From: an uncultured Acidimicrobiales bacterium
Lineage (GTDB): Bacteria; Actinomycetota; Acidimicrobiia; Acidimicrobiales; Iamiaceae
Assembly: GCA_937926025.1 (NCBI GenBank)
Contig: CALANQ010000306.1
Span: 1-15,994 of the forward strand
Length of the DNA: 15,994 bases
Reading direction: 5' to 3'
In this document: positions 7,270-13,938 of the stretch, piece after piece
How the letters are laid out: the number at the start of each line of letters is the position of its first letter
How positions within the stretch are numbered: position 1 is the stretch's first letter
Position numbers and translations under genes: made by a program
The notes under the pieces: generated by a model
Told to the model about the DNA's origin: nothing
The model's database searches: none
Seen by the model: the letters and a program-made list of their open reading frames with translations, nothing else

Positions 7270-7791
7270 CGCATCGAGCAGACCTCCTCCTACGCGGCGA
7301 TCGACGTCGACACCGGGGCCGAACGGCCGCTGCCGGGCTCCGGTGGCCGGGCGAGCGCCGCTGCGGCCGGCGACGTGATGGTCGAGGCGCCCGGCACGGA
7401 CTGCACGATCGAGGTGACCACCCTGGCCAACGCCGATCGGCGGACCCTCGACGGCGGCTGCGGCGGCACCGTGCCCGGTCTCGCCGGGCTGGCCACGCAG
7501 GTCCGCCTCACGCCCGACGGCCGCTACCTCGCCGCCACCTGGAACACGATCTCCACGAGCGGTCCGGGGTCGGAGGTGCTCACCATCGTCGACCTCGGCA
7601 CCGGCACCGTGCTGCTCACCCGGCCGCTCGCCGCGAACGGCGTCACCCAGGGCCTGGCCTGGACGGGCGAGCGCGACCTGACCGTGGCCCTCCGGCCCGA
7701 CGTCGATCCGGTCCGCTGGACCGGTTCCGGCCTCTCGATCCGCTCCATCCCGTGGGATGCCGAGCGGGGTACGTCCTCACCCGGCGGCTGA
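7270..7791 (+). pseudogene. 3' part of the broken sigma-partner gene (beta-propeller-like C-terminal region)
   Basis: This is in the same frame as 6589-7269 and directly follows the UAG. It reads RIEQTSSYAAIDVDTGAERP, later VRLTPDGRYLAATWNT and EVLTIVDLGTGTVLLTRPL. That repeating 'DPDGRYLA...I.DL.TG' pattern resembles WD40/TolB-like blades of an extracellular propeller. GTG 7375 or ATG 7378 could start a separate product, but no ribosome-binding site precedes them and they would begin inside the fold. Six codons after ...STEGQP on the other side of the stop, the composition and codon use are unchanged. It ends 5 bp from the convergent prs stop, with no room for a terminator. Confidence 0.7.
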
Positions 7792-7796
7792 CCCCG

Positions 7797-8786
7797 CTAC
7801 TTCTGGTTCTCGCCGCCGAAGATCTCGCTGACGGACTCGTCCTCGAACACGGCGCTGATGGCGTTGGCCACCAGCGGGGCGATGGACAGGACCTCGATCT
7901 TGTCGATGCGCTTCTCCGACGGGAGCGGGAGCGTGTTGGTGATGACGACCTTCTCGATGACCGAGTTCTTGAGGCGCTCGGTGGCCGGATCCGACAGCAC
8001 GCCGTGGGTGGCCATGGCCCACACCTCGGTGGCGCCCTGCTCCTTGAGCAGCTCGGCGGCCGCCACGATGGTGCCGGCGGTGTCGATCATGTCGTCGAGA
8101 AGCACGCAGCGCTTGCCGGCCACGTTGCCGATCACGTTGGAGGCCTCCACCACGTTGGCCACGCCCTTGGGGCGGATCTTGTTGACGAACGCCAGGTCCG
8201 CGCCGAGGTGGTTGGCGAAGCGCTTGGCCGCCTTCACGCCGCCGGCGTCGGGCGACACGATGACCAGGTCCTCCACGTTGCCGGCCGCCTTGCAGCACTC
8301 GATGAGGATGGGCAGCGCCGTGAGGTGGTCGACCGGGACGTCGAAGAAGCCCTGGATCTGGCCGCTGTGCAGGTCGACCGAGACCACGCGGTCCGCACCG
8401 GCGGCGGCCAGCATGTCGGCCACCAGCTTGGCGGTGATGGGCTCGCGGCCCTCGGCCTTGCGGTCCTGGCGGGCGTACCCGTAGTACGGCGCCACCGCCG
8501 TGATGCGCTTGGCCGATGCCCGCTTGGCGGCATCGATCATGATCAGCTGCTGCATCAGCGAGTCGCTGACGCCGGGGCCGGCGTGCGTCTGGATGATGAA
8601 CACGTCCGAGCCGCGGATGGACTCGCCGTAGCGGCAGTGCATCTCGCCGTTGGCGAACTTGCGGAGGTTGGGCTCCCCGAGCTCCACGCCCAGGTGATCG
8701 GCGATCTCCTGGGCCAGATCCAGGTGGGCGTCTCCGGCGAACAGCTCCAGCCTCTTGTGGGTGACGGCGGTCTTGGTGGTGCTCAA
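7797..8786 (-). CDS. prs: Ribose-phosphate pyrophosphokinase (PRPP synthetase)
   Basis: Prs makes PRPP from ribose-5-phosphate and ATP for nucleotide, His, Trp and NAD synthesis. The 329 residues are full length. Landmarks: LFAGDAHLDLAQEIADHLG near the start, ANGE at 45-48, YYGYARQDRK at 101-110 (ATP/regulatory flexible-loop region), VDLHSGQIQGFF at 137-148, SPDAGG at 178-183 and the PRPP-binding loop LLDDMIDTAGT at 229-239. The start is TTG 8786; no ATG/GTG fits upstream of LELFAGDA, and AAAGG lies about 8 nt before it. It follows glmU by 31 bp on the same strand, the classic glmU-prs pair. Confidence 0.96.
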   Translation of the reverse strand: MSTTKTAVTHKRLELFAGDAHLDLAQEIADHLGVELGEPNLRKFANGEMHCRYGESIRGSDVFIIQTHAGPGVSDSLMQQLIMIDAAKRASAKRITAVAPYYGYARQDRKAEGREPITAKLVADMLAAAGADRVVSVDLHSGQIQGFFDVPVDHLTALPILIECCKAAGNVEDLVIVSPDAGGVKAAKRFANHLGADLAFVNKIRPKGVANVVEASNVIGNVAGKRCVLLDDMIDTAGTIVAAAELLKEQGATEVWAMATHGVLSDPATERLKNSVIEKVVITNTLPLPSEKRIDKIEVLSIAPLVANAISAVFEDESVSEIFGGENQK

Positions 8787-8817
8787 CCGGGGTGCCTTTC
8801 GCTCGGGCCCCGATCAG

Positions 8818-9902
8818 TCAGGCGTCGTCGGGACCGCTCGCAGCATAGAACGGACCGGTGACGGTGCCGTCCGGGATCTGGGCACCGGGTGCCAGGAAGG
8901 CGAACGGTCCCACCACGCAGCCGGCGCCGACCTCGGCGTCGCGCCCGTTGGACTGCTCCACGACGCACCCGTCGCCCACGACGCAGTCCACCAACCGGGT
9001 GTTCGGGCCGATCTCCGAGCCGGCGCCGATGACCGTGTCGCCCTGGAGGATGGTGCCCGGGAAGAGGGTCACATCGGCCCCCAGCTTCACCGTGGCGTCG
9101 AGGTAGGTGTTGGCCGGGTCGACCAGCGTGACACCGGCTCGCAGCCAGGCCTCGTTGGTGCGGCGGCGCAGCTCGGCCTCGGCGCTGGCCAGCTGCTCGC
9201 GGTCGTTGATGCCCTCGCCCTCGGCCGGGTCGGACACCTGGACGGCGGCCACCCGGTAGCCGGCGTCGCGCAGCACGCCGACGACGTCGGTCAGGTAGTA
9301 CTCGCCCTGGGCGTTCTCCGGGGTGATGCGGCGCAGCGCCGGGGCCAGCAGCGACTGGCGGAAGCAATAGACCGCGGTGTTGATCTCCCGGATCTCGACC
9401 TCCTCCGGGCTGGCGTCGGCGGCCTCCACGATCTTGGTGACCTGGTCGTCCTTGCCCCGGACGATGCGGCCGAGGCGGCCGGGCTCGTCGACGATGGCGG
9501 TGAGCACGGTGCAGGCGGCCCCGGTCTCCCGGTGGACCCGCACCAGCTCGGCGATGCTCGACGGGCGCAGCAGCGGCATGTCGCCGGGGAGGACCAGCAC
9601 GTCGTGGTCGTCGGCGTCGGGGCCGTCGTCCTCGGGCAGTCGCCGGTGCCGAGCTGCTGGTGCTGCTCCACGAACGTGAGGTGCAGGTCCGGCTCCGCGG
9701 CCTGCAGCTTCTTGGTGACGCGCTCGGCGCCGTGGCCCACCACCACCACGACCTCGCCCGTGTGGCAGTCGACCAGGGCGTCGAGCATGTACTGGAGCAT
9801 CGTGCGGCCGGCCAGCAGGTGCAGCGGCTTGGGCCGGGCCGACTTCATCCTGGTGCCGGCGCCGGCGGCGAGGACGATGGCGGAGAGGCTGCGCTCGGAC
9901 AT
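8818..9902 (-). pseudogene. glmU: GlmU-type UDP-GlcNAc pyrophosphorylase with a frame break near 9640 and a short C-terminus
   Basis: GlmU makes UDP-GlcNAc for peptidoglycan. ATG 9902 opens MSERSLSAIVLAAGAGTRMK, the nucleotidyltransferase signature, with KPLHLLAGRTM and FVEQHQQLGTGD to residue 88. There the frame is lost. Family sequence resumes in another frame at CTG 9639 (LPEDD...VLVLPGDMPLL) and runs 273 codons to the TGA at 8818. The break is a net loss of 3n+1 nt. Family alignment suggests the helix between GTGD and LPED (about eight residues) is missing, so a ~25-nt deletion is likelier than one base. Separately, the hexapeptide beta-helix domain ends at GPFAFLAPGAQIPDGTVTG plus 12 residues. 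The segment with the acetyltransferase catalytic residues (E. coli H363, N377 region) is absent: about 361-370 aa instead of ~456-495. Confidence 0.88.
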
Positions 9903-9998
9903 GCGTCCCGGTCTAGCGGATCGAGGGGCCGACGGGAACCCGTTCGGGCCGCTGTGGGGTACGTTGCCCAACGCACGACGACGCCGAGGGGCCGGAAC

Positions 9999-10211
9999 AT
10001 GTGGATCGAGGTGGACTCCAACAAGCAGGGCATCAAGTCGTGGGTGGCCAGCGAGCACATCGAGCGCTGCGATGTGAACGAGACGCCCGAGCCGCCCTTC
10101 GCCGCCTTGACCCTGCGCTCCGGGATGATCTGCTACATCAGCGACGAGCAGTCCATGAAGAAGCTGCAGCGCGTGATGGGCGTCGACCTCCCCCGCGCCG
10201 GGGGCGTCTGA
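9999..10211 (+). CDS. Hypothetical 70-residue protein
   Basis: A small soluble protein divergent from glmU. ATG 9999 is preceded by a modest GAGGGG about 7 nt upstream. It begins MWIEVDSNKQGIKSWVASEHIERC, has a central ALTLRSGMICYISDEQS and ends GVDLPRAGGV. A short beta-rich fold with 'L.SG....I.DE.S...L' weakly recalls FlbD-like small proteins, but I cannot assign it. It has no transmembrane segment or signal peptide. The alternative frame from 10001 lacks coherent composition and is a shadow. Confidence 0.7.
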   Translation: MWIEVDSNKQGIKSWVASEHIERCDVNETPEPPFAALTLRSGMICYISDEQSMKKLQRVMGVDLPRAGGV

Positions 10212-10234
10212 CCGACGTCGGACCGGCGGGTCAC

Positions 10235-10310
10235 TGGCTCGGGGGGCAGGGCTCGAACCTGCGACAGCCGGCTCCAAAGGCCGGAGTTCTACCAACTGAA
10301 CTACCCCCGA
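10235..10310 (-). tRNA. tRNA-Gln (anticodon UUG), CCA encoded
   Basis: Reading the minus strand from 10310, the 7-bp acceptor TCGGGGG pairs with CCCCCGA. The D-arm is GTTC..GAAC. The anticodon stem CCGGC/GCCGG encloses loop CTTTGGA, so positions 34-36 are TTG (reads CAA). The T-arm GCAGG-TTCGAGC-CCTGC is intact. The discriminator is G, as usual for Gln, and CCA follows at 10237-10235. A TAACGT (plus 10324-10329) 13 nt upstream could be its -10, without a clear -35. Confidence 0.96.
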
Positions 10311-10363
10311 TCGGGCGAGCGCCACGTTAGGGGACGGCCCTGCGGGCCCCGGCGCTGGTTGCC

Positions 10364-11569
10364 TCAGCAGGGGGTCGGGAGGCTGGCGGCCGGGGCCTGC
10401 CAGCCGTCGTCGTAGGTCTTGGGCGACCAGTCGGGGTCGCTGCCCACGTTGGGATCCGAGAGCGGATCGCCCATCGGGCCGGTGGTGGTGGCGGCCGGCG
10501 GGTTCGAGGTGGCGGTGGGGGCCGCCGGCGGCTGCGGTTCGTCCACATCGAGGAAGGCGGCGGTGACCTGGTCGGCACCGACCGCCAGCTCCAGCACGTC
10601 GGCCCCCTCGTGCACCCGGTCGACCACCGGGTACCGGAGGGTCCGGGGCGTGCTGCCCTCGATGCCGCGGAACAGGGCCAGGAGGTCCTGGCTCGTGGTG
10701 CCAGCGTCCACGGAGATCTCGTCGACCACGGCGTTCAGGAGCCGGACGGCCTCGCGGGGGTCGGTGCGATCGATGCTGGTCAGCCGTTCGAACATGGCCG
10801 TCGCGATGGCCTGCTGGCGGGTCATGCGGCCCAGGTCCGACGTGGGGTCGCGCCACCAGACGCCGTCCTCGAAGTAGCGCACGTGGCGGGAGCGCCCCAG
10901 CGCGACCAGCTGGCTGCCATCGAGCTCGACGCAGCCGGCCGGCAGGTCGAGCCCCGTGTTCCGGTCCCGCAGCGGTGCCGGGAACGAGAGCGACAGCCCG
11001 CCGAGCGCATCGCCCACGGCGGCGGCGCCCCGGAAGTCGGTCTCCAGGTAGGTGTCGACCTCGACCCCGAGGTTCTGGTCGATGGTCTCCACCAGCAGCT
11101 CGGGACCGCCGAAGGCGTAGGCGGCGTTGATGCGGTCGAGTCCTCGGCCGGGGATGTCGACGAGCAGATCCCGGGGGATCGACAGCAGGTTCACCGTCTC
11201 CTTGCCGGGATCCACGCGGGCCAGCAGGATCGTGTCGGCGCGGGTGCTGCCGGCCGGCCGGTTCGGATCGGCGGCGGCGCTGCCCGCATCCGAGTCGGCG
11301 CCGACGAACAGGATCACCTTCGGATCGCCGGGGGCGGCGGTGGTGCGGAGGTTCGGCACGTCGATCGTCTGGACCTCGTCGAGCCGGTGGTCGACGACGG
11401 CGCCGGTGGCGGCGACGGTGGCGAGCCCGGCGAGCACCGCCAGGCAGGCGACGGCGGAGCCGGCGACGGCTCGGCGGCGGCGCTTCAGGGAGCGGCCGCG
11501 GCGCTGCGCGGCGGCCCGCAGGTCGGCGCTGGGCACATAGGGATCGGGGTCGTCCAGGTGGTCGAACAT
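10364..11569 (-). CDS. LytR-CpsA-Psr (LCP) family membrane protein, possible sigma partner
   Basis: LCP proteins attach glycopolymers to peptidoglycan outside the membrane. The 401-residue product has a cytoplasmic tail (1-~34: LRAAAQRRGRSLKRRRR), one transmembrane helix (~35-56), a linker and an LCP domain from ~84. Key residues are present: STRADTI (R110, D112), SIPRDLLVDIPG (R133, D134), DRINAAYAFGGP (R146), LGRSRHVRY (R226-R231) and TSDLGRMTRQQ (D245, R248, R251). A Pro/Ala/Thr-rich C-terminal tail ends in PTPC. The ATG at 11569 shares one base with the upstream sigma stop (TGATG), so translation is coupled. The tail before the helix resembles that of the sigma partner at 6589, suggesting this LCP protein might also restrain the sigma factor. 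Confidence 0.9.
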   Translation of the reverse strand: MFDHLDDPDPYVPSADLRAAAQRRGRSLKRRRRAVAGSAVACLAVLAGLATVAATGAVVDHRLDEVQTIDVPNLRTTAAPGDPKVILFVGADSDAGSAAADPNRPAGSTRADTILLARVDPGKETVNLLSIPRDLLVDIPGRGLDRINAAYAFGGPELLVETIDQNLGVEVDTYLETDFRGAAAVGDALGGLSLSFPAPLRDRNTGLDLPAGCVELDGSQLVALGRSRHVRYFEDGVWWRDPTSDLGRMTRQQAIATAMFERLTSIDRTDPREAVRLLNAVVDEISVDAGTTSQDLLALFRGIEGSTPRTLRYPVVDRVHEGADVLELAVGADQVTAAFLDVDEPQPPAAPTATSNPPAATTTGPMGDPLSDPNVGSDPDWSPKTYDDGWQAPAASLPTPC

Positions 11570-12084
11570 CAGGCACCTCCAGGGTCGAAGATCGAATCGG
11601 CGTCGAGCCCGGCCCACGCCGAGCGCAAGGTGGCCAAGCCGCGGTGGGCGTGGCGCTTGACCGTGCCCACCGAGGTGCCGAGCGCCGCGGCCGTGTCGGC
11701 CTCGGAGCGGTCGGCGAGGTAGCGCATCACCACGACCTCCCGCTGGCGCTTGGGCAGCGACTCCAGCAGCCGGGCCAGCTCCATGCGGTCCACGGCGGAG
11801 CGCTCCGCCGCGGGTCCTCCGGCGTCGGCCGGGAGGTCTACCTGGTGGCGGCGGCCTCGGGCGCGCAGCTGGTCCAGCGCCAGGTTGGCGGCCACCCGGG
11901 CCACCCACGGCGCGGCGTGGCCGTGGATGCGGCGCCAGCGGGCGTACGCCCGCGCCAGCGCCTCCTGGGTGACGTCTTCGGCCTCGGCCCGGTTGCCGAG
12001 GAGGCGGAACGCCACGCGGTAGGCCAGGGCGGCGAGGTCGGGAAACGCCTGGTCGAACGCGGTCGCCGGGCGGTCGGTGGTCAT
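11569..12084 (-). CDS. ECF-type RNA polymerase sigma-70 factor (SigE-like)
   Basis: A 171-residue sigma factor. Region 2 is at about 12-79 (FDQAFPDLAALAYRVAFRLLGNRAEAEDVTQEALARAYARW...APWVARVAANLALDQLR) with the classic EDVTQEA. Region 4 is at ~103-155 (RLLESLPKRQREVVVMRYLADRSEADTAAALGTSVGTVKRHAHRGLATLR), with helix-turn-helix TSVGTVKRHAHRGL. ATG 12084 is used; GTG 12090, two codons upstream, is equally possible because the mRNA may be nearly leaderless. The stop overlaps the LCP start by one base. It lies between the housekeeping ispE-bS22 and tRNA-Gln-glmU blocks. Confidence 0.9.
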   Translation of the reverse strand: MTTDRPATAFDQAFPDLAALAYRVAFRLLGNRAEAEDVTQEALARAYARWRRIHGHAAPWVARVAANLALDQLRARGRRHQVDLPADAGGPAAERSAVDRMELARLLESLPKRQREVVVMRYLADRSEADTAAALGTSVGTVKRHAHRGLATLRSAWAGLDADSIFDPGGA

Positions 12085-12098
12085 GGGCACACCAGTTC

Positions 12099-12124
12099 AA
12101 CGCCTGGGCACCCCCGGAGGTTGA
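12099..12124 (-). promoter_or_regulatory. ECF-type promoter candidate upstream of sigma-LCP pair
   Basis: On the minus strand TCAACC (plus 12119-12124), a 16-nt spacer, then CGTT (plus 12099-12102). It has the same AACC-N16-CGT layout as the element before the other sigma gene. The expected transcription start is at or just before the GTG 12090/ATG 12084 start codons. Autoregulation is inferred. Confidence 0.45.
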
Positions 12125-12166
12125 CCACCCCCACCGATTCGTGCCCGGACCTGCGTCGGGACGCGA

Positions 12167-12231
12167 CACGACCGCCCACGAGGGGCGGTCGTGCAGAGAT
12201 CTCGGTGAGCACCGCCCGGGTGACCGGGCGG
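12167..12231 (-). terminator. Two tandem hairpins downstream of the bS22-like gene
   Basis: Hairpin 1: CCGCCCGG (12212-12219), loop GTGA, CCGGGCGG (12224-12231), 7 nt past the gene stop. Hairpin 2: CACGACCGCCC (12167-12177), 5-nt loop, GGGCGGTCGTG (12183-12193). Neither is followed by a U-run, as is common for actinobacterial terminators. They separate the ispE-bS22 transcript from the sigma promoter. Confidence 0.6.
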
Positions 12232-12238
12232 CCGTCGG

Positions 12239-12340
12239 CTACTTGCCGGCGGCTCGACGCTGCCAGCGAGTCCGCTTCAGCATCTTCTTGTGCTTCTTCT
12301 TGCGCATGCGCTTACGGCGCTTCTTGATCAGTGAACCCAT
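12239..12340 (-). CDS. bS22-like small ribosomal protein (AURKAIP1/COX24 domain), 33 aa
   Basis: A 33-residue, extremely basic peptide: MGSLIKKRRKRMRKKKHKKM, then LKRTRWQRRAAGK. It matches, as I remember it, the mycobacterial 30S component bS22 (starts MGSVIKKRRKRM, similar length), which sits near the decoding centre. It is 12 nt downstream of the ispE stop, so probably co-transcribed with ispE, and is followed by strong hairpins. It is short enough to be missed by length-filtered gene calling. Confidence 0.9.
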   Translation of the reverse strand: MGSLIKKRRKRMRKKKHKKMLKRTRWQRRAAGK

Positions 12341-12352
12341 GGTGGCGCCAAC

Positions 12353-13087
12353 CTAGAGCGAGGTCCCCAGCCCTTCCAAACCCGCCTCGGCCACCGCGTG
12401 CACGACCAGCCCGGCACCGGGGAACGCCCCGTCCACGAACCAGGTGCTGCCGGAGCCGGCGAGCACCGGTACCTGCCCGGTGGCCTCGGCCAGCCGGTCC
12501 CGCCAGCCGGCCAGCTCCGGGGCCACCACCAGGGCGGCGGCCTCGAGGTCGTTGGGGCCGTCGACCGAGGGACCGCCGAGGTCGTCCCACGCCCGGTACA
12601 CGGCCGGGGTGGCGCAGCCGAACGGCGGCGTGACCAGGGTGAAGGTGCGGTCGACGTGCGGCAGCGGTTCCAGCACCTCGCCGATGCCGGTCACCCGCGC
12701 CCGGCCGCCCCGCACGCAGAACGGCACGTCGGCGCCGAGGCGGGCCGCCCGCACCGGATCGTCGAACCCGGCCCACCGCAGCACGGCGGCGGCGTCGGCC
12801 GATCCCCCGCCGAGGCCGGCGCCGGCGGGGATCCGCTTGGTGAGCGCGACCTGGGCGGTCCGGTCCACGAGCCGCAGGGCCCGGCGGACCAGGTTGTCGT
12901 CATCGGCAGGCACCGCCAGGCCGGTGGCCCCGACCACCTCCAGCCCGTCGCCCTCGGCGAACTGCAGCTCGTCGGCCAGGTCGATGGACACCATCTCGGC
13001 GTCGATCAGGTGGTACCCGTCGTCTCGGACCCCGGTGATCCGCAGCGAGACGGTGAGCTTGGCAGGCGCAAGGACGACATCGACCAC
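12353..13087 (-). CDS. ispE: 4-diphosphocytidyl-2-C-methyl-D-erythritol kinase
   Basis: IspE phosphorylates CDP-ME in the MEP isoprenoid pathway. It is a GHMP kinase, 244 residues from GTG 13087, short for a family usually 280-310. Motifs: APAKLTVSL at 7-15 (Lys10 catalytic; usually AKINL.L), DDGYHLIDAEM at 22-32, the ATP-binding loop PAGAGLGGGSADAA at 87-100, LGADVPFCV at 117-125 (Asp120 catalytic) and LAGSGSTWF at 209-217. The saving in length comes from shortened loops, not a missing motif, so it should be active. It starts 35 bp after the rsmA stop. Confidence 0.93.
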   Translation of the reverse strand: MVDVVLAPAKLTVSLRITGVRDDGYHLIDAEMVSIDLADELQFAEGDGLEVVGATGLAVPADDDNLVRRALRLVDRTAQVALTKRIPAGAGLGGGSADAAAVLRWAGFDDPVRAARLGADVPFCVRGGRARVTGIGEVLEPLPHVDRTFTLVTPPFGCATPAVYRAWDDLGGPSVDGPNDLEAAALVVAPELAGWRDRLAEATGQVPVLAGSGSTWFVDGAFPGAGLVVHAVAEAGLEGLGTSL

Positions 13088-13122
13088 CGAGCGATGGTAC
13101 CGAGGCACCACCGGCGGCACGG

Positions 13123-13938
13123 TCAGCCGTGGACGGCGCGGGTGAGGCGGCCCCAGTCCTCGACGGACAGGCACTCCGGGCGGTCCTGGGGGTCGATCCC
13201 GGCGGCCTCGAACTGCTCGGGGGTGACGAGGCCGGCGAGCGATCGGCGCAGCATCTTGCGGCGCTGGTTGAACGCCCGCTCCACCAGGGCGACCAGCTCG
13301 TCCGGGTCGGCGTCGGTGGCCGGCTCGGGGCGGCGCACGATCTCGACCAGCGCCGAGTCGACCCGCGGGCGCGGGACGAAGCCCTCGGGGCTGACCTTGC
13401 CCACCAGCCGGCCCGTGGCCCGCAGCGCCACCTTCACCGACGGGATGCCGTAGGCGGCCGACCCGGGTTCCGCCACCAGCCGCTCCCCCGCCTCCAGCTG
13501 CACCATCACCAGCATCCGCTCGATGGCGGGGACGCCGGCCAGCAGGTCCAGGACCAGCGGCGTGGCCACGTTGTACGGGAGGTTGGCCACCAGCACCCAG
13601 CGCGGGTGGCCGGCGAGCAGCTCGGACCAGTCCAGGGCCATGGCATCGCCGGCCACCACGGTGACGTCGAGCCCGTCGACGACCTCCGCGAGGATCGGGC
13701 GCAGGTGACGGTCGATCTCGACGGCGGTGACGGGTGCCCCGGTCTCGGCGAGGGCGAGCGTCAGCGAGCCGAGCCCGGCCCCGATCTCCACCACCGGCGT
13801 GTCCGGGCCCACCCGAGCCAGGCGGGCGATGCGTCGGACCGTGTTGGGGTCGGCCACGAAGTTCTGCCCGAGCGCCCGGCTGGGGCCGAGGTCGTGGGCC
13901 GCCAGCAGCGCGTTGATCTCGGTGCGGGTGTGGGTCAC
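13123..13938 (-). CDS. rsmA: 16S rRNA (adenine(1518)-N6/adenine(1519)-N6)-dimethyltransferase
   Basis: RsmA/KsgA dimethylates two adjacent adenines in 16S helix 45 during 30S maturation. The 271 residues are full length. Motifs: ALGQNFVADPN at 22-32, SAM motif EIGAGLGSLT at 51-60, AVEIDRHL at 72-79, GDAM at 97-100, catalytic NLPYN at 119-123, and the C-terminal FVPRPRVDSALV and AFNQRRKMLRRSL (222-234). The GTG start at 13938 overlaps the tatD stop (GTGA), so the two genes are translationally coupled. Confidence 0.96.
   Translation of the reverse strand: MTHTRTEINALLAAHDLGPSRALGQNFVADPNTVRRIARLARVGPDTPVVEIGAGLGSLTLALAETGAPVTAVEIDRHLRPILAEVVDGLDVTVVAGDAMALDWSELLAGHPRWVLVANLPYNVATPLVLDLLAGVPAIERMLVMVQLEAGERLVAEPGSAAYGIPSVKVALRATGRLVGKVSPEGFVPRPRVDSALVEIVRRPEPATDADPDELVALVERAFNQRRKMLRRSLAGLVTPEQFEAAGIDPQDRPECLSVEDWGRLTRAVHG

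Noticed and set aside
6969..8861. 630-codon plus-strand open frame
   Set aside because: Crosses the sigma partner out of frame and runs antisense to prs; composition is that of a shadow.
9935..9966. GGAACC followed by CGTT upstream of the 70-aa gene as a third ECF promoter
   Set aside because: The spacer is about 21 nt, not the 16 seen at the two sigma genes.
9291..11576. 761-codon minus-strand frame suggesting a fusion of LCP, tRNA region and GlmU
   Set aside because: It crosses the tRNA-Gln and joins unrelated frames. Only the MSERSLSAIVL...GTGD part is real (GlmU N-terminus).
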